The notes beneath the pieces are model-generated. The model made no database searches. It was not told the DNA's origin and saw only the letters and a program-made list of their open reading frames with translations. Of a stretch of DNA of 10,143 nt, positions 1-5,866 are shown one piece after another (the stretch's first letter is position 1; each line of letters begins with the position of its first letter). The stretch comes from CBDVBZ01 sp965372355. GTDB lineage: Bacteria > Krumholzibacteriota > Krumholzibacteriia > WVZY01. The stretch is taken from the NCBI GenBank assembly GCA_965372355.1, contig CBDVBZ010000124.1, positions 1 through 10,143 of the forward strand, read 5' to 3'. A program made the translations under genes and the position numbers.

Positions 1-762
1 CTCCCAGTAGTGGTCCATCTCTTCGAGGGTCATGCCCTCGAGCCGGCGGTCGTCGTTGGCGATCATTTGTTCCATTGTCAGGAATCGTTTGACGAATTTG
101 GCGTTGGTGGAGGTGAGCGCCTTCTCGGCATCTATGTTTAGGAATCGGCTCAAATTGATCACGGAGAAGAACAGGTCCCCCAGCTCGTCCTCGACCCGCG
201 CCCCGTCCTCATTGTCATCGAGGGTCTTTTCCAGCTCGCCGACTTCCTCGCGGATCTTCGCAATGATGCCGCGGGTGTCGCTCCAGTCGAACCCGACGCG
301 CGCGGCCCGCCGCTGGATCTTCTCTGCGCGTCGAACCGGCGGGAGTTTACCCGGCAGATCGGCGAAGATATTGTCCGCGCGCTGCTCTTTCTCCTGTGCC
401 TTTATGCGGTTCCAGTGAGCGAGTCCCTCCTCCTTGGTATTCGCGACGTCGTCGCCAAATACGTGCGGATGGCGGTGCACGATCTTGTCGTGAGCCGCCG
501 AGGTGATCCGCTCGAGCGTATGCTCGGGGTATTCCTCCTGGAGAAGCCTCAAGGCGAACGTGAGGACAAAGAGGACATCCCCCGTTTCCTCAAGGATGTC
601 TTTACGCCCGCTCTCCGCGTAGGCCCACTGGAGCTCGTGAACCTCCTCGACGAGATCGGACAGGATGCCTGCAGGCGTTTGCGCGCGATCCCATGGACAG
701 CCGTTCTCGCCGCGGAGAACATCGATAAGATCGAAAAGCTTCTGCAATGCGCCGTTTTTCAT
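1..762 (-). CDS. mazG: MazG-type nucleoside triphosphate pyrophosphohydrolase (3' end cut by window)
   Basis: Cytoplasmic enzyme family that hydrolyses NTPs or dNTPs to NMP and pyrophosphate, cleaning the nucleotide pool. Reading the minus strand from the ATG at 762-760 gives 254 codons that run off the left edge in frame, ending in HYWE. The E. coli protein is 263 residues, so only a few C-terminal residues are missing. Two MazG repeats are visible. The first has GCPWD at residues 21-25, EExxE at 39-43 and ExxD at 59-62. The second has EExxE at 172-176 and ExxD at 193-196. These acidic sets are the Mg-NTP ligands of the family, and both look intact. The start fits homologues, which begin shortly before the NGCPWD motif. 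There is no spaced Shine-Dalgarno: a G-run abuts the ATG. The gene diverges from uvrA across 110 bases. Both neighbours limit DNA damage or mutation, which is a loose functional link only. Confidence 0.95.
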   Translation of the reverse strand, partial: MKNGALQKLFDLIDVLRGENGCPWDRAQTPAGILSDLVEEVHELQWAYAESGRKDILEETGDVLFVLTFALRLLQEEYPEHTLERITSAAHDKIVHRHPHVFGDDVANTKEEGLAHWNRIKAQEKEQRADNIFADLPGKLPPVRRAEKIQRRAARVGFDWSDTRGIIAKIREEVGELEKTLDDNEDGARVEDELGDLFFSVINLSRFLNIDAEKALTSTNAKFVKRFLTMEQMIANDDRRLEGMTLEEMDHYWE

Positions 763-768
763 CCCCCG

Positions 769-798
769 AGGATACTTTCTACCGCTGTGGTAAGACAA
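769..798 (-). promoter_or_regulatory. Candidate sigma-70-like promoter for mazG
   Basis: On the minus strand TTGTCT (798-793) and TATCCT (774-769) are separated by 18 bases, each matching 4 of 6 consensus positions. The predicted transcription start falls almost on the mazG ATG at 762, so the message could be leaderless. This would fit the absence of a spaced Shine-Dalgarno. It rests on motif matching by eye only. Confidence 0.3.
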
Positions 799-815
799 GG
801 GCGGATTTCGCCTTG
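796..815. repeat. Inverted repeat between the divergent mazG and uvrA promoters
   Basis: CAAGGGCG (796-803), a 5-base spacer, then CGCCTTG (809-815). The arms pair over 7 bp with one bulged G. It touches the candidate -35 elements of both divergent promoters, so it is placed like a shared operator. It could equally be a chance dyad in GC-rich DNA. No E. coli-type LexA box (CTGT-N8-ACAG) is seen here. Confidence 0.3.
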
Positions 816-842
816 AAGAAAGAGGGAGACAACGGCTACACT
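813..842 (+). promoter_or_regulatory. Candidate sigma-70-like promoter for uvrA-galE
   Basis: TTGAAG (813-818) and TACACT (837-842) are separated by 18 bases, each 4 of 6 to consensus. Transcription would start near 849, giving a short leader of about 24 bases that includes the AAGGAG ribosome site at 863-868. It is the best plus-strand match in the 110-base gap. Confidence 0.4.
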
Positions 843-872
843 CACTGTTTGTCCCAGGCGTGAAGGAGAGAT

Positions 873-3632
873 ATGCTGGACAAGATCATCATCCGCGGAG
901 CGAGACAGCACAATCTCAAGAATATCGATGTGGATATCCCGCGCGGCGAGCTCACCATTGTGAGCGGTGTGTCGGGGTCCGGCAAATCCAGTCTGGCGTT
1001 CGATACGCTGTATGCCGAAGGCCAGCGCCGCTATATGGAGTCGTTATCGACATACGCCAAGCAGTTTTTGGAGCGGATCGCGCGTCCGAACGTGGACGAT
1101 GTGTCGGGGATCAGCCCGTCGATCGCCATCCAGCAAAAGAACACGACACGGAGCTCGCGCTCCACGGTCGGAACGACGACCGAAATATACGACTATCTTC
1201 GGCTTCTCTTTGCGCGCGTCGGCAAGATCGTTTGTCCGGACTGCGACCGGGAGGTCGTCCGCCACGAACCGGAAGAGGCCGTTCGCGAGGCGATCAATGC
1301 GTACGGCGGCCAAAGTATCCTGATCATCGCGAAAGTGCCGGTGAACAACAGTATCGAAGCCCTTATCGATCGTCTGGTCAAGGCGGGGTACATGAGGGTC
1401 CTGCTGAAGGATGAAGTGATCAAGCTCGACGACGTGCCGAAAAGAAGGCTGAGTCGTCGAAAGCACCTCGATATCGTCCTCGACCGCGTTGTCGCGGAGC
1501 GTTCGAGACGTACACGGCTGGCCGAAGGCGTGGAGGCGGCGTATCGGTTGTCAGACGGGTTCGTGTGGTTCCGGACCGAATCGGGCGAACAGATATCCTA
1601 CACGCACAACCGCGTGTGCACGTCGTGCGATCGGCGGTTCGACGAGCCGCGCCCTATCCTGTTTTCGTTCAACACACCCTTCGGCGCCTGCCCGCAATGC
1701 CGGGGTTTTGGCAACCGCATGGAGTTCGATGAAAGACTGATCGTGCCCGATTCGTCCGTGTCCATTCGCGATCGTGTGATCGAACCGTGGGCGTCCAACA
1801 AATTCGAGTATTTCTATGAAGAGCTGCTGAAGTTTTGCCGTCGCAACAGAATATCCATCGTCAGGCCATTCAAAGATCTGACCGAAACGCAGCGGACGGA
1901 TGTTCTCGAAGGCAAGGATGACTACGTCGGTGTCATCCCGTTCCTGGAGGATCTGCGCGCGAAGTCGTACAAGAAATACGCCCGTTTCTTCACGAGGCGT
2001 TACATGAGTTTTCACGAATGCCGGCACTGTCGCGGGGGGCGGCTTCGTCCCGAGGCATACTTTGTCCAGCTCCAGGGAAAGACCATCCGCGAGGTCAGCT
2101 CGATGGCCCCTGCGGATGCGCTGGCGTTTATCGGGAAACTGCGTCTGTCGAAGCGCCAGGCGGAGATCGCAAAGGACATTCTGCTCGAGTTGCGCTCGAG
2201 ACTCACATTCCTCCTCGACGTCGGGTTGTACTATGTCACGCTGGATCGGCTTACCAAAACGCTTTCCGGTGGAGAGGCCCAACGGATCAACCTGGCCAAC
2301 TCGCTCGGGGCAAACCTCATTGACGTACTGTACGTTCTGGACGAACCCAGCGTCGGGCTACACCCTGCCGACACGAACAACCTGATCAAGGTGCTTCTCG
2401 AACTCCGCAACCGCGGCAACACCGTCGTCGTCGTCGAGCACGATCTGGACATCATACGGATCGCCGACAATCTGATCGACCTCGGTCCCGGCGCCGGCCG
2501 CGAGGGTGGGGAGGTGCTCTACCAGGGCCCTTTGAAGGGCGCGTCGCATCCGACGTCAAAGACGATCAAGTACCTCAGGAAAGGGCTTCCAACCCCCGCC
2601 CGCAGTTCGAAGAGATCCCCGAACGGAGGCACCGTTACGCTAAAAGGCGTCTCGGAACACAACCTCAAGGCAATCGACGCGTCGTTCCCGGTCGGCAAGC
2701 TGACGGTAATCACTGGTGTGTCGGGGTCGGGCAAGAGCACGCTGGTGTGTGATGTTTTGTACAACGCGTTAAAATCGCCGGACGCGCGACACAGCTACGC
2801 GTTTCGAGAGGTTGGTGGCACCGAGCACGTCGACAAGGTGATGCTGGTCGACCAGTCGCCGATCGGCAAAACACCGCGATCGAATCCGGTAACGTACATA
2901 AAGGGCTTCTCGTATATCCGCGATGTCTTTGCCGAGCAGAGGCTGGCCCGAAGAAGAGGGTACACATCCGGGCGGTTCAGCTTCAATGTGGCGGGCGGGC
3001 GTTGTGCCCGATGCGAGGGAATGGGGTACGAGCGGATCGAGATGCACTTTATGGCCGACATGTTTGTCGGCTGCCCGGACTGCGACGGCCGGCGGTTCAA
3101 CGACGAGACACTCGAGGTCCGCTACAAGGGAAAGAACGTCGCGGACATTCTGGACATGACCGTCGATGAGGCGCACGCGTTTTTTGGAGACCGCCGCCCG
3201 CTTGCCGCGCGGCTCGCCTCGCTGAGGCACGTCGGGTTGGGTTATCTCCAGCTTGGGCAGCCATCGACGACGCTTTCCGGCGGCGAGTCTCAGCGTGTCA
3301 AGATCGCCCGCGAGCTCTCGGAAAACGTGTCCGGAGGCGCCGTCTACATCCTCGACGAGCCGACGACGGGTCTTCACATCGATGACGTCGATGTTCTCGT
3401 CCGGGTCCTCCACGCCTTGGTCGAGTCCGGTAACACGGTGATCGTTGTGGAGCATAACTTGCAAGTGATCCTCCATGCGGACTACATCATCGATCTTGGC
3501 CCCGGTGGTGGGGAGGACGGTGGACGGGTCGTGGCCACCGGCACGCCGTCACAGATCGCAAGAGCGCGCGGGTCGCAGACCGGTGTCTGTTTGAGGAAAC
3601 TGATGCGCTCGTCGCGAAAGGCAAAAGCATGA
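873..3632 (+). CDS. uvrA: Excinuclease ABC subunit A (UvrA), divergent form
   Basis: ATPase that finds bulky DNA lesions and loads UvrB in nucleotide excision repair; acts as a cytoplasmic dimer. The 919 residues are slightly short of the usual ~940. Two ABC modules are intact. Module I has Walker A GVSGSGKS at 32-39, signature LSGGEAQR at 464-471 and Walker B with D490-E491. Module II has Walker A at 615-622, LSGGESQR at 801-808 and D828-E829. CxxC pairs at about 249-252/273-276 and 711-714/734-737 are zinc sites, and further CxxC motifs occur near 120 and 400. The segment between the first Walker A and first signature holds the UvrB-binding and insertion domains and is the least canonical part (for example SLGANLIDVLYVLDEPS). 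ATG is preceded by AAGGAG with 4 bases spacing. The stop overlaps the galE start by 4 bases. No LexA-type SOS box was found upstream. Confidence 0.97.
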   Translation: MLDKIIIRGARQHNLKNIDVDIPRGELTIVSGVSGSGKSSLAFDTLYAEGQRRYMESLSTYAKQFLERIARPNVDDVSGISPSIAIQQKNTTRSSRSTVGTTTEIYDYLRLLFARVGKIVCPDCDREVVRHEPEEAVREAINAYGGQSILIIAKVPVNNSIEALIDRLVKAGYMRVLLKDEVIKLDDVPKRRLSRRKHLDIVLDRVVAERSRRTRLAEGVEAAYRLSDGFVWFRTESGEQISYTHNRVCTSCDRRFDEPRPILFSFNTPFGACPQCRGFGNRMEFDERLIVPDSSVSIRDRVIEPWASNKFEYFYEELLKFCRRNRISIVRPFKDLTETQRTDVLEGKDDYVGVIPFLEDLRAKSYKKYARFFTRRYMSFHECRHCRGGRLRPEAYFVQLQGKTIREVSSMAPADALAFIGKLRLSKRQAEIAKDILLELRSRLTFLLDVGLYYVTLDRLTKTLSGGEAQRINLANSLGANLIDVLYVLDEPSVGLHPADTNNLIKVLLELRNRGNTVVVVEHDLDIIRIADNLIDLGPGAGREGGEVLYQGPLKGASHPTSKTIKYLRKGLPTPARSSKRSPNGGTVTLKGVSEHNLKAIDASFPVGKLTVITGVSGSGKSTLVCDVLYNALKSPDARHSYAFREVGGTEHVDKVMLVDQSPIGKTPRSNPVTYIKGFSYIRDVFAEQRLARRRGYTSGRFSFNVAGGRCARCEGMGYERIEMHFMADMFVGCPDCDGRRFNDETLEVRYKGKNVADILDMTVDEAHAFFGDRRPLAARLASLRHVGLGYLQLGQPSTTLSGGESQRVKIARELSENVSGGAVYILDEPTTGLHIDDVDVLVRVLHALVESGNTVIVVEHNLQVILHADYIIDLGPGGGEDGGRVVATGTPSQIARARGSQTGVCLRKLMRSSRKAKA

Positions 3633-4606
3633 GACTGTGCGTGACCGGTGGGGCGGGTTATATCGGTTCGGTCGTGGCCCAGAGTCTGATCGAACGCGGT
3701 CACAACGTGACGGTCATGGACAATCTCACGACGGGACACAAGTGCGCGATCCCGGAGGGGAGCCGTTTCGTCGAGGGTGATATCCGTGACCGGCGGGTTG
3801 TCGAGAAGGCCTTCGAGGCGGGAATCGATGCCGTACTACACTTCGCCGCGCTCAGTGTCGTTGCCGATTCGAGCGAGCATCCGCTGGAATATTTCGATAA
3901 CAATGTTGGCGGCACACTGTCGCTTTTGCAGGCGATGGAACATGCCGGCGTCACGCGTTTCATCTTCTCGTCGAGTGCGGCGGTCTACGGTGAGCCCGAA
4001 CAGCTGCCCATCGAAGAGTCCGCCCCGTGTAATCCGACGAACCCATACGGTGACACCAAGCTCTCCGTCGAGCGGATGCTTGCGTCATCCCGCGGGGCGT
4101 GGGGGCTCCGGTTTGCCTCGCTTCGTTATTTCAACGCGGGGGGGAGCACGAAAGTACACGGCGAACACCACGACCCGGAGAGTCATCTGATTCCCATCGT
4201 GCTCGATGTCGCGCTTGGCAGACGCAAGAGCCTCACGATCTTTGGCGACGACTACGACACACGGGACGGCACGTGTCTTCGGGACTACATTCACGTCCGC
4301 GATCTTGCCGAGGCTCACGTCCTTGCCCTGGAAGCGCTGGAGAAAGACTTCTCCGGCGTTCTCAACCTCGGCAGCGAAAAGGGATCCACCGTCCTGGATA
4401 TCATCGAAACGGTAGAAAAGGTGACGGGCAAGACGGTTGCCCGCGAGGTCGGCCCGCGCCGGCAGGGGGATCCCGCCGCGCTGCTTGCCTCATCGAAGCG
4501 CGCCGAGCAGGCACTCGGGTGGCGCAAGACCTGCAGCTCGCTCGAGGAAATCGTCCGCTCCGCCTGGGAGTGGCGCCAGAGCCATCCGGACGGCTATCCC
4601 GCCTAG
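3629..4606 (+). CDS. galE: UDP-glucose 4-epimerase (GalE)
   Basis: NAD-dependent epimerase interconverting UDP-glucose and UDP-galactose (or the N-acetyl forms), supplying sugars for surface polysaccharides; cytoplasmic. It is an extended short-chain dehydrogenase of 325 residues, close to the usual 320-340. Residues 7-13 (GGAGYIG) form the NAD-binding glycine motif, D31 of MDNL is placed to bind the adenosine ribose, and HFAAL follows at 71-75. S116 (in SSSAAVYG) with Y140 and K144 (YGDTK) make the Ser-Tyr-Lys catalytic triad. LRYFNAGG follows, and the C-terminal half has the RDYIHVRDLAEAH block typical of GalE. The ATG lies inside the uvrA stop (ATGA), so translation is probably coupled to uvrA, and no separate Shine-Dalgarno is evident. 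Sequence alone does not tell whether acetylated substrates are used. Related NDP-sugar epimerases are the alternative, but the GalE motifs are strong. Confidence 0.93.
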   Translation: MRLCVTGGAGYIGSVVAQSLIERGHNVTVMDNLTTGHKCAIPEGSRFVEGDIRDRRVVEKAFEAGIDAVLHFAALSVVADSSEHPLEYFDNNVGGTLSLLQAMEHAGVTRFIFSSSAAVYGEPEQLPIEESAPCNPTNPYGDTKLSVERMLASSRGAWGLRFASLRYFNAGGSTKVHGEHHDPESHLIPIVLDVALGRRKSLTIFGDDYDTRDGTCLRDYIHVRDLAEAHVLALEALEKDFSGVLNLGSEKGSTVLDIIETVEKVTGKTVAREVGPRRQGDPAALLASSKRAEQALGWRKTCSSLEEIVRSAWEWRQSHPDGYPA

Positions 4607-4616
4607 TACGCACTAG
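4603..4616. other. Small hairpin spanning the two convergent stop codons
   Basis: CTAGT (4603-4607), loop ACGC, ACTAG (4612-4616): a perfect 5-bp stem holding the TAG stop of galE in one arm and the TAG stop of the opposite-strand SecD-like gene in the other. There is no T-run on either side, so it is a poor intrinsic terminator, but nothing else separates the convergent genes. Confidence 0.3.
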
Positions 4617-5575
4617 CCTTCAGGCGGCAGTAGACGCGTCTCTATTATCCTCACCGGGGCCGGAAAAACCCCCGATCTCAGAATAATCGCCAGGTCCTCG
4701 GCTTCTTCGTCCGTGAAACTGCCCGTGATGCGCCCTTTCCCACCCGGGATTCTGGTTTGAATGACGGGAGCGGATGAAATCATGTTGTCGAGCACGATCG
4801 CGATACGCCGGCCGATGTTGTCACCGGTGAAGCGCGAGAAGATCTCGGTGCCTTCCCGGTCCAGCTGGAACATCACGTTGAGCCTGCTCGGATCGTCCGG
4901 GTCGCGGCGGGTCCTCGCATCGGTGAGTTTGCTGCCCGTGAGCACCGGTGCCTTCTCGGTGAGATAGAGCATCCGCCCGACACCGCCATCCTGAGTCGGT
5001 CTCGACCCCATCTCCCACAGGAACGCCGACCGCCGCGGCACGACCGTTTGGGCCTGCAAAGTCGCCAGGAGCAGATCGACCGCCTCTTTGTTGCGTTCGT
5101 CGACGACGATCGCCGCGCCATAGGTGGAGAGCAAATACGATGTGAACGGAGCGTCTTCCGAAAATGCGCGGAGCGGCACCTCGACACCCTTCAATGCCTG
5201 ATCGAGATCTCGAAGCACGCGGGCGACCTCATCGGTGTCGCTGACCAGGCGAAATTCGAGTTGTGCCGTTTTGCCGATGAGCCGTTCGGCGCGTTGGGCG
5301 TCAAGGTGCCCGGGAAGCCGCACGATGATTCGTTTTTCGCCCTCTCTGTACACCATTGGCTTGGTTATCCCAAACTGGGTCAGACGCTCACGGATGATCT
5401 CCGCAACCCTTGCGATGGCTTCCTCTCTGTCATCGGCTGTCAGATTTGAGTCGTCGACATCCAGAACAACATGCACCCCCCCCATGCGAGCGAGCGCTTC
5501 CTCAGCTGTCTCTTTACTACAGCCTGGCAAGACAAAAGCAATCGCGGCCGTAAGGAGCAAAAGGGTTCTAATCAC
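4613..5575 (-). CDS. Lipoprotein made of a stand-alone SecD periplasmic (P1) domain
   Basis: 320 residues from a GTG at 5575-5573, with a strong GGAGG 6 bases upstream (5586-5582). Residues 1-19 form a lipoprotein signal: two basic/polar residues, a hydrophobic run, then LPGC, with C19 as the lipidation site. The rest is SecD P1: GGVHVVLDVD (32-41), RERLTQFGI (62-70), RIIVRLPG (82-89), LIGKTAQLEFRL (99-110), LTGSKLTDA (212-220), IGRRIAIVLD (254-263), ITGSFTDEEA (283-292) and LRSGVFPAPV (299-308). It ends at residue 320, just before the GPSLG segment where SecD enters its multi-helix membrane domain. SecD/SecF normally use proton flow to pull proteins out of SecYEG, and this protein has no membrane channel part. 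The downstream DNA is antisense galE, so a simple frameshift is not the cause. Its role is unknown. A periplasmic substrate-binding or export-assisting lipoprotein is an inference. Confidence 0.85.
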   Translation of the reverse strand: MIRTLLLLTAAIAFVLPGCSKETAEEALARMGGVHVVLDVDDSNLTADDREEAIARVAEIIRERLTQFGITKPMVYREGEKRIIVRLPGHLDAQRAERLIGKTAQLEFRLVSDTDEVARVLRDLDQALKGVEVPLRAFSEDAPFTSYLLSTYGAAIVVDERNKEAVDLLLATLQAQTVVPRRSAFLWEMGSRPTQDGGVGRMLYLTEKAPVLTGSKLTDARTRRDPDDPSRLNVMFQLDREGTEIFSRFTGDNIGRRIAIVLDNMISSAPVIQTRIPGGKGRITGSFTDEEAEDLAIILRSGVFPAPVRIIETRLLPPEG

Positions 5576-5621
5576 GGGAATCCTCCCCTCACCGGGTGGG
5601 TAATCCAGGTTGGTTTGAGGA

Positions 5622-5627
5622 AGTATA
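5622..5627 (-). promoter_or_regulatory. Candidate -10 element for the SecD-like lipoprotein gene
   Basis: TATACT on the minus strand matches 5 of 6 bases of the -10 consensus and would start a leader of about 40 bases carrying the GGAGG site. The -35 region 17 bases upstream (TGGTGC) is poor, so an activator may be needed, or the call may be wrong. Confidence 0.3.
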
Positions 5628-5660
5628 CGATCGAGGCTTTCGGAGCACCATGCACAAAAC

Positions 5661-5697
5661 GTTCACATGTTACACTGAAGTTCACCCATGGAGTGAA
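5661..5697. repeat. Cluster of three TTCAC motifs in the divergent intergenic region
   Basis: GTTCAC occurs at 5661-5666 and again at 5680-5685 in the same orientation, start to start 19 bases. The second copy also forms an inverted pair with GTGAA at 5693-5697 (7-base spacer). The 291-base gap 5576-5866 separates the SecD-like lipoprotein gene from the GAF-protein gene, so this may be an operator. I see no convincing small gene or other element in the rest of the gap. No clear plus-strand promoter for the GAF gene was identified. Confidence 0.3.
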
Positions 5698-5866
5698 TCC
5701 TGCCGTATCGGCGCGGGCAGTGCGGCGTCTAACTTCCGCGATCTCAATAGCTTGTTGGTTTGTAAAACTTTACGCGAACCCCCGATTCGGCACAAAGATT
5801 GCGTCCGCCCCCGGCGAACGATCGTCTGAAGCGCGATCCTACTATTTTCCCCGGGGATATCATCCA

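Noticed and set aside
789..802. GG-N10-GC pattern upstream of uvrA as a second sigma-54 promoter
   Set aside because: The spacing fits, but the rest does not: no TTGC block at -12 and no GGCACG-like block at -24.
32..816. Plus-strand open frames at 32-418 and 415-816
   Set aside because: They lie antisense to mazG, whose minus-strand reading shows both MazG motif sets intact. The plus-strand translations are Ser/Arg-rich or otherwise featureless.
4600..4616. SecD-like gene as a frameshifted full-length SecD
   Set aside because: Beyond its stop the minus strand is antisense to galE coding sequence and holds no SecD membrane helices.
5596..5829. Small plus-strand open frame of 77 codons in the divergent gap
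   Set aside because: No good ribosome site and an unstructured composition; it overlaps the likely promoter region of the lipoprotein gene.
5471..5866. Longer N-terminus of the GAF protein (starting at 5471)
   Set aside because: The extra 132 residues would be antisense to the lipoprotein start and then cross AT-richer intergenic DNA. They show no domain. The ATG at 5867 gives a clean start just before GAF1.
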